From SZUA-35 sp964351995 (GTDB lineage: Bacteria; Actinomycetota; Acidimicrobiia; Acidimicrobiales; SZUA-35): a stretch of 64,000 bases of DNA. The DNA lies in contig CAYGQE010000026.1 of assembly GCA_964351995.1 (NCBI GenBank), positions 1-64,000 on the forward strand, written 5' to 3'. The notes below the pieces were generated by a model that was not told where the DNA came from, ran no database searches, and saw only the letters and a list, made by a program, of their open reading frames with translations. Shown in pieces: positions 54,217-62,183 of this stretch. The translations under genes and the position numbers were made by a program. How positions within the stretch are numbered: position 1 is the first letter of the stretch; every line of letters starts with the position of its first letter.

Positions 54217-54878
54217 CCGGCCGTCCCGCCTGCATCGGCGTCCATGGCGAACGAACCGACCGACCCAGGGCCAGTGACGCCGCCGGCGGTCAACATCAAC
54301 GACGTCAGCTTGGCGTGGTGATCGGCTGCTCGCTGCGCATCTTCGGGGGTCTCGATCAGCGACTGCAGGATCATCTCACCTTCACGCCACTCATCCATGT
54401 CGTCTTGGAGGCAGAAGTCGAGCGAGCGGATGGTCGGAGCATCGGTGATGAACGACGTGTTGTTCCGATGGAACGTGTAGGCGGCGATCAGGTGCGGGAG
54501 CAGCACCCGATACATCCCCACCATCTTCTCGATGGTCTGATCTGCAGCTTCCGGGGCCGACAGAGCTTCGACGAACGCCACGAACTCGTCGTTCGCCGGG
54601 ATCGTGACCTTCTCCGGGCTCATTTCTCGCAACTCGGGCAGCCGCTTGTGCCACAGCTCGGAGTGGAAAGCGTGGTGGTAGCAATGGGTGCCGAGGCGAA
54701 GCTTGATGTCGAGCTCTGGGATCGTGGCCACCCAACCTCCCATGAGCTCGAAGATCTTCATCTCGACCCACTTGTAGTGACCGGCTCGCTTTGCTGTCTC
54801 TTCAACGGAAAACCGGCCGGGCAGTTCGCGCCGATCCCACGGAGCGAACGGTGTGCGTGGTTTGGACGAGTCGGCCAT
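54213..54878 (-). CDS. hypothetical helical protein, possibly ferritin-like
   Basis: The product is 221 aa from the ATG at 54878 with GGGGA 7 nt upstream. It is almost all helix. Carboxylates and histidines recur at helix-like spacing: KWVEMKIFELMGGWVATIPE, HCYHHAFHSELWHKRLPEL and DDMDEWREGEMILQSLI, which could hold a di-metal centre as in ferritin-like folds. That is inference only. It overlaps the next gene by ATGA. Confidence 0.5.
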   Translation of the reverse strand: MADSSKPRTPFAPWDRRELPGRFSVEETAKRAGHYKWVEMKIFELMGGWVATIPELDIKLRLGTHCYHHAFHSELWHKRLPELREMSPEKVTIPANDEFVAFVEALSAPEAADQTIEKMVGMYRVLLPHLIAAYTFHRNNTSFITDAPTIRSLDFCLQDDMDEWREGEMILQSLIETPEDAQRAADHHAKLTSLMLTAGGVTGPGSVGSFAMDADAGGTAG

Positions 54879-54975
54879 GGTGAGTCCCCTTCGACAATGG
54901 CGAGTCGCAGCAACGAACTGCGAGAGCGTTCGGACAGTACCGCTCACACCGTGCCGGAGCGAACGAGTGCGTTGC

Positions 54976-56256
54976 TCAGCCGCCCTCCATCGAGGCTCGA
55001 CCGGCGAGCGCTTCCCGTCGCCGTTCGAGATGTCGGCGTTCTGCCTCATGGCTACAGCATTGCTGTGCTTGTTCCAAGGCCGCGACGGCCTCGGCGTTGC
55101 GGCCCAATCGGGCGAGACACTCGCCACGGGCCGCGTGGAAGTACGGGTAGGCAACGAGGTCCCCGTCGAGATCCTCGGCCAGTGGAATGGCATCGAGAGC
55201 GACCAACGCCTGCTCCGGTCCGACTGCCTCGGCGACCGCAATCGCGCGATTCAGCGCCAAGAGTGCGGACGGCTGACGACGCAGGAGGCCGTTGTACAAC
55301 CGAACGATTCCGGCCCAGTCGGTGTCGCTGAAGCTCGGGGCGGTCGCATGTTTCGCAGCGATCGCCGCGTGGAGTTGGAAGAGCCCAGCGTGGCGTGCTG
55401 CGTACGCCCGGCCCAGCACCGCCAGGCCGCGATCGATTTGCTGACAGTCCCACTCGGTGCGGTCTTGGTCGACGAGAAGAATGGGAAGACCAACCTGGTC
55501 AACGCGAGTCGCTCGACGGGCGTCGATCAGCAGCATCAACGCCAGGAGGCCAGCTACTTCAGGTTCGCCAGGCAGCAAACGGTGCAGGAGTTCGCCGAGC
55601 CAGATCGCCTCGTCGCACAGATCGCCGCGGATCAGCTCACCGGCTCCCGTGCTCAGGTGCCCCTCGGTGAAGATCGAGTGGATCACACCGCAGACCGATG
55701 GCAGACGCTCGGCAAGCGTCTCCACTGTCGGCGACTCGAACGGGATACCAGCGAGACGGATCTTCTCCTTTGCACGAGAAATCCGACGGGTCATCGTGGC
55801 TTCACTCACCAGAAATGCTTTGGCGATTTGCAGTGTCGAGAGCCCTCCCACGATCCGAAGCGTCAGGGCAACTTGAGCTTCGGGTGCCAACGCCGGGTGG
55901 CAGCACCCGACCATGAGCGCCAACTGATCGTCCAATGCCTCATCGAACTCGACCTCACTCCCGCCGCTCCGCTTCGCATCCTCTTCGCCGATCAACGGGA
56001 TCAACGCATCAAAACGCTGCACTCGTCGCAGCCGGTCGATTGCTCGCCGTCGAGCAGTGGTGAGCAGCCATGCCGCTGGCTTCAGCGGCACACCTTCGGA
56101 CTCCCACCGTCGACTGGCTTCAGCGAATGCCTCTTGGGCCGCATCTTCTGCAGCAGCCACATCGCCGAAGTCCCTGACCAAGATCGCGACGAGCCGCGTC
56201 CACTCCTGGTCAAAGACTGCAGCGACCTGAGCAGCGGAGGTTTGCGAGCCGCTCAG
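54976..56256 (-). CDS. ECF42-type sigma factor with C-terminal DUF6596/TPR-like extension
   Basis: The product is about 426 aa. Region 2 reads VFDQEWTRLVAILVRDFGDV and RRRAIDRLRRVQRFD; region 4 reads LTLRIVGGLSTLQIAKAFLV, SEATMTRRISRAKEKIR. A long C-terminal helical part (about 190-420) is typical of ECF41/42-like factors that need no anti-sigma. No ATG, GTG or TTG occurs near the expected start; a CTG at 56254-56256 overlaps the preceding stop (CTGA) with GGAG 8 nt upstream and is my choice, the TTG at 56325 being the alternative. The preceding YciI/DGPF gene is its usual partner. Confidence 0.85.
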   Translation of the reverse strand: MSGSQTSAAQVAAVFDQEWTRLVAILVRDFGDVAAAEDAAQEAFAEASRRWESEGVPLKPAAWLLTTARRRAIDRLRRVQRFDALIPLIGEEDAKRSGGSEVEFDEALDDQLALMVGCCHPALAPEAQVALTLRIVGGLSTLQIAKAFLVSEATMTRRISRAKEKIRLAGIPFESPTVETLAERLPSVCGVIHSIFTEGHLSTGAGELIRGDLCDEAIWLGELLHRLLPGEPEVAGLLALMLLIDARRATRVDQVGLPILLVDQDRTEWDCQQIDRGLAVLGRAYAARHAGLFQLHAAIAAKHATAPSFSDTDWAGIVRLYNGLLRRQPSALLALNRAIAVAEAVGPEQALVALDAIPLAEDLDGDLVAYPYFHAARGECLARLGRNAEAVAALEQAQQCCSHEAERRHLERRREALAGRASMEGG

Positions 56257-56606
56257 TCGTCGAACTCCATGACCGGGCGGACCTCGACGTGTCCGAAGGA
56301 AGCATTCGGGATCTTGGCTGCCCAAGCGAGCGCTTCATCGAGATTGGCGACATCGATCACGTAGAAGCCTCCGATGATCTCCTTGGATTCGATGAACGGA
56401 CCATCGGTGACGACACGTTCACCGTTGCGCATCGACACGGTGGTTGCGGTCTCGGTTCCCTGCAGCGCCTCGCCGCTGACCATCGCCCCGATCTCGCCCA
56501 GCGCCGAGCTGTAGTCGGCCCACTCTTGCATGTAAGGACCGAACTCGGCGCTTTCCGGTGTCGGTTCGTCGCTGGGATCGCTGACCAACATGAGCATGTA
56601 CTTCAT
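56253..56606 (-). CDS. YciI/DGPF-domain protein, ECF42 partner
   Basis: The product is 117 aa with AGGAGA 6 nt before the ATG. MKYMLMLVSDPSDEP opens the domain, and VVTDGPFIESKEIIGGFYVI contains the DGPF motif. Such proteins are encoded next to ECF42 sigma factors in many actinobacteria and may control their activity, though the mechanism is not settled. Coupled to the sigma gene by a 4-nt overlap. Confidence 0.92.
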   Translation of the reverse strand: MKYMLMLVSDPSDEPTPESAEFGPYMQEWADYSSALGEIGAMVSGEALQGTETATTVSMRNGERVVTDGPFIESKEIIGGFYVIDVANLDEALAWAAKIPNASFGHVEVRPVMEFDD

Positions 56607-56696
56607 GGGATTCTCCTCGTTTCACTGGCCGACTGACGCAGTGTTGGCCTCATGACGAACGGAGCCCACAGATCCGGACAGTCGGCCTGAATTCTT

Positions 56697-57965
56697 TCAG
56701 CCCCCGGATGTTGACCAATGCCACGGTTCGCTGGGCAAGTTGAAGAGCCCGTAGCTCGAAGCGTTTGCGCTCAGCCAGTTCCAGGCTGCGCCGGACCGAC
56801 TTCCGATGATGCGCCCGTTGTAGGTGAAATCGATGGCGAGGCCACGCTCGTGCATCGACGTGCCCGGGCGTGCCGTTGGCGGTCGACAACTACTGGCCGG
56901 CATCTCGTAGATCGCGTAGTTGCTCGTGCCGCAGTTGTTCTTTCGGACGGCGATCTGACCGGCAGGATCTCGATAGCCGCCACCAGCGAGAGGCACGCCC
57001 GCAGCTGCGGCATCAGCGAGCAACCGTCGAATGTTCTCAGCGATCGAGTTGTGGACCCAGATGCCGTTTCCGACGCTCACGATCTCGCTGGAGGTCACCG
57101 GTGTGCTTGGCGTACTGCCGCCACCCGACGTTGGAGCGGGAGGGGCCTGCCGAGCGAGCTCGGCGGCAAGATCAGCCTGGGCTTGTTGTTCCTCCGCTGC
57201 GAGTTCCACCCCGAGCGCCTCGAGACTTGCCTGTTCGGCGAGCAGCGAATTGAACTTCTCTTCCGCAGCAGCTGTGAGTTCGGCTTGCACGGCCTGACTG
57301 TCTTGCAGCGTGGTCAACTCAGCGGCCAGTTCAGTGCTGAGCGTCTCGGCATCACGTGCTGCCTGTTCGGCAATGCCCTGTTCGACCTCGAGGTCCTCGC
57401 GGGCCGCTCGCAACGAATCGACCACGTCGACGCCGCTTTGGGTCACTTCGTCGACCAGCACCTGCATCCGCAGACCGAGGTTGGGATCGTCACTCTCGAC
57501 GATGACGGTCGACGTCTCGTTTTGATTCACGAACGAAGAGATCGCTTGGGCCGCGAGACGGTCTTCGAGCGCCGCGATCAACGCCTCGCCCTCGAGCACC
57601 GCAGCGGCCGCTGTCTCGAGCGTCAGCTGTGCGTCGGCCAACTGCCGCTGTGCATTGTCAACTCGCCCCTGCTGGGAATTCACCGATGAATTGACCGCAG
57701 CGAGCGCAGCCGAGATTTCTTCGAGCTCAGCATCGGCCACGTCGACCTCGCCTGCCTTGGCTGTTGCTGCAGCCTCGGCGGCTCGACGTTCTTCGCGAAT
57801 ACGGTCGATCTCGGCGTTTGTCTGGGTATGGCCCACACCGGCAGTGGCGGCGAGCAACAGCCCACACGCCAAGACGACAACAACTCGCTTGAGCGACCAG
57901 CCTCGGCTCGACCCGCGCCGCGGTGACACACGTCGCGGTGGTCGGGCGCTCGTCGAAGATGTCAC
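56697..57965 (-). CDS. coiled-coil D-Ala-D-Ala carboxypeptidase (VanY/M15B family)
   Basis: The product is 422 aa from a GTG. A basic N-terminus and a signal/TM helix (about 25-47) precede long coiled coils (about 50-265; similar to NlpC/p60 and EnvC-type regulators), a Ser/Thr/Pro linker and a C-terminal VanY domain (about 295-420). Zinc ligands lie in SMHERGLAIDF (His, Asp) and SEPWHWS (His). The family trims the terminal D-Ala of peptidoglycan stems. The coiled-coil plus hydrolase layout suggests control by cell-division or envelope partners. Confidence 0.88.
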   Translation of the reverse strand: MTSSTSARPPRRVSPRRGSSRGWSLKRVVVVLACGLLLAATAGVGHTQTNAEIDRIREERRAAEAAATAKAGEVDVADAELEEISAALAAVNSSVNSQQGRVDNAQRQLADAQLTLETAAAAVLEGEALIAALEDRLAAQAISSFVNQNETSTVIVESDDPNLGLRMQVLVDEVTQSGVDVVDSLRAAREDLEVEQGIAEQAARDAETLSTELAAELTTLQDSQAVQAELTAAAEEKFNSLLAEQASLEALGVELAAEEQQAQADLAAELARQAPPAPTSGGGSTPSTPVTSSEIVSVGNGIWVHNSIAENIRRLLADAAAAGVPLAGGGYRDPAGQIAVRKNNCGTSNYAIYEMPASSCRPPTARPGTSMHERGLAIDFTYNGRIIGSRSGAAWNWLSANASSYGLFNLPSEPWHWSTSGG

Positions 57966-58060
57966 AACGAGGTGAGGCTAGTCACTGCGACCCACCCAGC
58001 ACAGGGCAGGCCACCTGCCTGGGTTGATCTGCCTGCCAGGCCGCAGCCCGACCGACCGAG

Positions 58061-59776
58061 TCAACCGCGGTAGCGATTCGTGATGGGGACACGCCGGTCA
58101 CGTCCGAACGCCTTCGAGCTGATGCGAATGCCAACAGGGCTCTGACGGCGCTTGTACTCAGCGATGTCGACCAACCGAACGATGCGGCGCACGATGGCTT
58201 CGTCGTGGCCTCGGGCGATGAGCTCAGTCGCTGTGAGATCGTTCTCGACATAGCCCTCGAGGATGGAATCGAGGACGTCGTAGGACGGGAGGCTCTGATC
58301 GTCTCGTTGGTCGGGGCGGAGCTCGGCCGACGGCGCTTTGTCGATGACGCTGACCGGAATGACCTCGGAGCGGGCCATCTCGTTGCGCCAGCGGCAGAGG
58401 TCGTAGAGCAGCGTCTTGTAGACATCCTTGATGACGGCGAAGCCGCCGGCGGTGTCGCCATAGAGCGTCGAATAGCCGACCGAACCCTCGCTCTTGTTGC
58501 CCGTCGTCAAGATGAGCCAACCCAACTTGTTCGACAGCCCCATCATCATGACGCCACGAATTCTGCTCTGGAGGTTCTCCTCCGTGGTGTCGTCTTCGAG
58601 GCCCTCGAACGATGGCGCAAGCATGTCGAGGAATGCCTGGTGGCCTGGCTCGATTGCGATCGTCCGGTACGCCACACCGAGGTTCTGACACAGCGTCTCG
58701 GAGTCAGTCACCGAGTGATCGCTCGAGAAGCGCGACGGCATCAGTACGGCGTTCACGTTCTCGGCGCCCACGGCGTCGACAGCGAGGGTGACCACAGCGG
58801 TCGAGTCGATGCCGCCCGAGAGCGCCACGCCGACCTTCGAGAAGCCGTTCTTCCTGACGTAGTCGCGGGTGCCAAGGACAAGCGCCTCCCACACCTCCTG
58901 CAGCGGTTCGGTGAGGTCTTCGATCTTGCCCTGCATCGGCGGTTCGGTGACCTTGACTGGACCTGACAGCACCTTCACCGGCAAGCGCGGCGCCGGCGTC
59001 TCTTGACCACGCGGGTCAAGACGACGCTTGCGATAGGCGGGCTTGATGTCGAGGTCGGTGACAGCGATGTCTTCGCGGAACTGCGGAGAACGAGCGAGCA
59101 ATTGACCCTCGTGATCAAAGATCACCGAACCGCCGTCGAACACCAGCTCGTCTTGACCGCCGACCTGGTTGACGTAGACGATGGCGCAGGAGTTGTCGAC
59201 AGATCGTGAGCTGATCATGACATCACGACCGAGTGCTTTGCCCTTGCGGAACGGGCTGGCATTGGGCACGAGCACGACCTCGGCTCCGCCACGACCCAGA
59301 TCGAGCAGCGGGCCTGTGGCGCTCCAGATGTCTTCGCAAATCGCGATACCCACCTTCACGCCCTTGACCTCGGCAAGCTCGAGCTGATCGGTGCCAGGGG
59401 TGAAATAGCGACGTTCATCGAAGACGCTGTAGTTCGGTAGCAGGCGTTTGTGATGCGTGAGCTGCACTGCGCCGTCGACGGCCAAGTATGCGGTGTTGAA
59501 GATGTCTCGATCGCCTTCGACCGAGCCGAACACCACGGCGGTCTTCTTCGTGCGAGAGGCGAGACGTTGCACCGCTTCCATGCAGTCCTCGACGAAGCCC
59601 GGCTTGAGCACCAGGTCTTCCGGCGGATAGCCGCACAACGTCAGCTCAGGGAACACCGCAACGTCCACGTCTTGGGTCTCGAGCTCTTCCAGTACATCCA
59701 TGACACGAACGACATTTCCATCGATGTCACCAACAACGGTGTTGATCTGACACGTCGCTACTCGAAGCCTGCGCAT
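58061..59776 (-). CDS. nadE: glutamine-dependent NAD+ synthase
   Basis: The product is 571 aa. The N-terminal nitrilase-type glutaminase (about 1-270) has the Glu in FPELTLCGYPPEDL, Lys in HHKRLLPNYSVFDE and Cys in GIAICEDIWS. The C-terminal synthetase (about 300-570) has the PP-loop VALSGGIDSTAVVTLA and a TTGNKSEGSVGYSTLYGD motif. It amidates nicotinate adenine dinucleotide. TAGACT stands 6 nt before the ATG. nadC is at 23-24 kb. Confidence 0.96.
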   Translation of the reverse strand: MRRLRVATCQINTVVGDIDGNVVRVMDVLEELETQDVDVAVFPELTLCGYPPEDLVLKPGFVEDCMEAVQRLASRTKKTAVVFGSVEGDRDIFNTAYLAVDGAVQLTHHKRLLPNYSVFDERRYFTPGTDQLELAEVKGVKVGIAICEDIWSATGPLLDLGRGGAEVVLVPNASPFRKGKALGRDVMISSRSVDNSCAIVYVNQVGGQDELVFDGGSVIFDHEGQLLARSPQFREDIAVTDLDIKPAYRKRRLDPRGQETPAPRLPVKVLSGPVKVTEPPMQGKIEDLTEPLQEVWEALVLGTRDYVRKNGFSKVGVALSGGIDSTAVVTLAVDAVGAENVNAVLMPSRFSSDHSVTDSETLCQNLGVAYRTIAIEPGHQAFLDMLAPSFEGLEDDTTEENLQSRIRGVMMMGLSNKLGWLILTTGNKSEGSVGYSTLYGDTAGGFAVIKDVYKTLLYDLCRWRNEMARSEVIPVSVIDKAPSAELRPDQRDDQSLPSYDVLDSILEGYVENDLTATELIARGHDEAIVRRIVRLVDIAEYKRRQSPVGIRISSKAFGRDRRVPITNRYRG

Positions 59777-59782
59777 CGGAGG

Positions 59783-59788
59783 AGTCTA
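59783..59788 (-). promoter_or_regulatory. -10 element TAGACT before nadE
   Basis: Reading leftward, TAGACT-N6-ATG. The 12-bp inverted repeat at 59829-59860 lies about 40 nt upstream of it. Confidence 0.5.
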
Positions 59789-59828
59789 CGGCCGGCCCGA
59801 GCACCGAACGTCCGGGGTGACGCGCTGC

Positions 59829-59860
59829 TTTCCTCACTGGTGGAGGGTCCAGTGAGGAAA
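59829..59860. repeat. perfect 12-bp inverted repeat TTTCCTCACTGG/CCAGTGAGGAAA
   Basis: The arms (59829-59840 and 59849-59860) enclose an 8-nt loop. It lies between the stop of the secreted repeat protein gene and the nadE promoter, so it may be a terminator for the former (no T-tract) or an operator/upstream element for nadE. Confidence 0.7.
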
Positions 59861-59908
59861 GGTCCCTCTTGGGGGACGCGCTCGGCCAGGGAGGGCCGAG
59901 GATCTTGA

Positions 59909-60736
59909 TCAGAAGCTGGCGACGGTCTCTTCGACATCGCCCTGGGTGCCGCGGAGACCACGGAGGCCGCGCTCACCTCGCTCACGAGGCTCGGCGTTCA
60001 CCCGCTCGCTGATCCGGTCTTCGAGCCCATCGAGAATCTCGGCGGACCGATCGGCATCAATACGGCCCGCTTCGACTGCTGCTTGCGCCCGCTCAGTTGC
60101 CTGAGCGACGAGAGCATCGACCAAGTCCGCTTCGCTCACACCGCTTGCGGCTGCTGTCTCAGAGAGCGTCTGGCCCGCTTCGCGACCGGCCTGGATGTCC
60201 TCGACGGTGAGGCCGAGTTCTTCGAGCACCTCACCGCCGCCAAAGCGGCCGCGTACGCCACGGCTGCCGCGCTCTGAGCGCTCGGAGGGGATCGTGTTCA
60301 CCCGCTCGCTGATGTTGTCGGTGAGATCGGCGAGCTTGTCGTCGGCAGCTTCCTGGGTCAGGCGGCCGCTCTCGACGGCATCAGAGAGGTGGCCCTCGAT
60401 GCTGGCTTCGAGCGCTGCAATCAGTTCGGCTTCGCTCACGCCGGCATCGGCCGCAATCTCGACCAGCGTCTGATCGGCGTCGATGCCGGCCTGGATGGCG
60501 TCAGCGTCGATACCGAGGGACTCGAGCAACTCGCCGCGATGACCGCGGTGCCCGGTCGGTGTGGACTCGGTGTCGGTGGCGTCGCCACCATCGTCTTGCG
60601 CTCCGGCGAAGCTGGAGGGAGCGAACAATGCACCGGCGGCGATCCCGACGGCGAGCATGCCGACCCCGAAGAGGCGCTTGCCTGCCGGGGCGGTCGTGTT
60701 GGTTTCGGGGGAGATGGAGTCGTTCTGGTCAACCAT
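59909..60736 (-). CDS. secreted protein with two ~80-residue repeats
   Basis: The product is 275 aa from the ATG at 60736, since AAGGA is 9 nt before it and abuts the earlier ATG at 60745. A signal peptide (about 15-45, ending SFAGAQDD) is followed by two homologous repeats: LLESLGIDADAIQAGIDADQ and VLEELGLTVEDIQAGREAGQ each start one, both run through GVSEA[DE]L and end ISERVN. They are separated by a Gly/Arg-rich linker (ERGSRGVRGRFGGG). Each repeat is a helical SHOCT-like/LysM-free domain of unknown function. No catalytic motif is seen. Confidence 0.65.
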   Translation of the reverse strand: MVDQNDSISPETNTTAPAGKRLFGVGMLAVGIAAGALFAPSSFAGAQDDGGDATDTESTPTGHRGHRGELLESLGIDADAIQAGIDADQTLVEIAADAGVSEAELIAALEASIEGHLSDAVESGRLTQEAADDKLADLTDNISERVNTIPSERSERGSRGVRGRFGGGEVLEELGLTVEDIQAGREAGQTLSETAAASGVSEADLVDALVAQATERAQAAVEAGRIDADRSAEILDGLEDRISERVNAEPRERGERGLRGLRGTQGDVEETVASF

Positions 60737-60908
60737 TGGTGGCATTCCTTCGTTTGGGGGGATGCCTAGAGCTTCGACGTGCTTCGTTAGGGCAATGTGA
60801 GGGCCCCATCAGCGTTTGATCAGGGCGTCACCCGACGAGCTTTTCGCCAGGACAAGGAACGCTCGACCCACTTCCGATGCTCGAGTTCCCCAAACCAGGG
60901 CGAAAACG

Positions 60909-60944
60909 TGCACGGGCGCCCGTCCGAAGACGAGCGCCCGTGCA
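60909..60944 (-). terminator. strong intrinsic terminator of glnII
   Basis: An 11-bp stem TGCACGGGCGC/GCGCCCGTGCA, extended inside by CGTC/GACG, is followed leftward by CGTTTTCG. It lies 36 nt past the glnII stop. Confidence 0.8.
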
Positions 60945-60979
60945 GGATCGACACCAGGTGTGGCTGGGGTCAGACCAGG

Positions 60980-61999
60980 TCACTCGCCAGCAGCAGCACC
61001 GCAGACGGTCTCGGTCATGACCGCAGCAACGCTGTAAGGATCAGCGTTGGCGTTCGGGCGACGATCTTCGAGGTAGCCCTTGCCGTCTTGAGCAACCTGC
61101 CACGGGATACGAATCGAGGCGCCACGATCAGATACTCCGTAGCTGAACTGGTCGAATCGCTGGGTCTCGTGAGCACCCGTGAGACGTTCTTCGATGCCGA
61201 CGCCGTACTCGAGCAGGTGCTTTGCCGGCACGCCCTCGGCACCCAATGCTTCGCAACCGGCAACAATTGGGTCGTAGCCCTCGCGCATGGCCTTGGTGGA
61301 GAAGTTGGTGTGCATGCCTGCCCCGTTCCAGTCGCCCTTCATGGGCTTGGCCTCGATGCTGACTTCCACGCCGTGATCCTCGGCGAGGCGGTAGAGCAGG
61401 TAACGGGCAACCCAGAGGTGATCGCCAACGGTGACGGTGTCGGCCGGGCCGATCTGGAATTCCCACTGGCCGGGCATGACCTCGGCGTTTGTTCCCGCGA
61501 TCTGGAGACCAGCATCCATGCATGCCTTGGTGTGGTCCTCGATGAGGTCACGACCGTGGATCTTCAGCGCACCAACGCCGCAGTAGTACGGACCCTGCGG
61601 GGCGGGGAAGCCGTTTGGCGGGAACCCTGCTGGCCAGCCGGTGCCCGGATTGATGAGGGTGTACTCCTGCTCGAGACCGAACCACGGTTCCTGATCGCCG
61701 TACTTCTCCATCGCCGCAGCGGCTCGGGCCCGGGTGTTCGTGGGGTGAGGGGAGAGGTCAGCGGTGAGCAGCGTCTCGCACAGTACGAGAATGTCGTCGC
61801 CGCCACGAATGGGATCGGGGCAGATGAACACGGGACTGAGGACGACGTCAGAGTTGTCGCCGGTGGCCTGGTTCGTGCTGGAACCGTCGAAGCCCCAAAT
61901 GCCGGGCTCGTCGCCCTTTTCCATGATCTTGGTTTTCGAGCGAACCTCTCGGGTCGGCTCGGTGCCGTCGATCCAGATGTACTCCGCACGAATTTTCAC
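60980..61999 (-). CDS. glnII: glutamine synthetase type II
   Basis: The product is 339 aa from the GTG at 61999 with GGAG 6 nt upstream. It is the short eukaryote-like GSII form: IWGFDGSSTNQATGDNSDVV, FGLEQEYTLINPGTGWPAGF, AGMHTNFSTKAMREGY and the C-terminal RIPWQVAQDGKGYLEDRRPN (ATP/glutamate site). It makes glutamine from glutamate and ammonia. No adenylylation tyrosine loop of GSI is present. It is divergent from glnA. Confidence 0.96.
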   Translation of the reverse strand: MKIRAEYIWIDGTEPTREVRSKTKIMEKGDEPGIWGFDGSSTNQATGDNSDVVLSPVFICPDPIRGGDDILVLCETLLTADLSPHPTNTRARAAAAMEKYGDQEPWFGLEQEYTLINPGTGWPAGFPPNGFPAPQGPYYCGVGALKIHGRDLIEDHTKACMDAGLQIAGTNAEVMPGQWEFQIGPADTVTVGDHLWVARYLLYRLAEDHGVEVSIEAKPMKGDWNGAGMHTNFSTKAMREGYDPIVAGCEALGAEGVPAKHLLEYGVGIEERLTGAHETQRFDQFSYGVSDRGASIRIPWQVAQDGKGYLEDRRPNANADPYSVAAVMTETVCGAAAGE

Positions 62000-62095
62000 G
62001 TCTTGCTCCAGCTCTGGCCGGTGAAGGCCTCCGATGCACCCTTGAGTGCGTGTGTGATTTGTCCCAGTCAAGACTTCTGCGTCCCTGATTCCAAT

Positions 62096-62122
62096 GTTTC
62101 GTTTGTGAACGGAATGTGAAAC
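62096..62122. promoter_or_regulatory. candidate GlnR-type operator between the two glutamine synthetase genes
   Basis: GTTTC-N17-GAAAC is palindromic, with a GAACG in the middle so that the three pentamers recur every 11 bp. Actinobacterial GlnR boxes are pairs of GTNAC and GAAAC-like half sites on this 11-bp period. The match is partial (first half sites deviate), so this is a candidate only. It lies 97 nt before glnII and 62 nt before glnA, suited to act on both. Confidence 0.45.
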
Positions 62123-62183
62123 GGACCCCCTGTAGGGCCTTTCACTCGCGGTGTTCGCCATTCCCACTGGTAGGACTTGGGGT

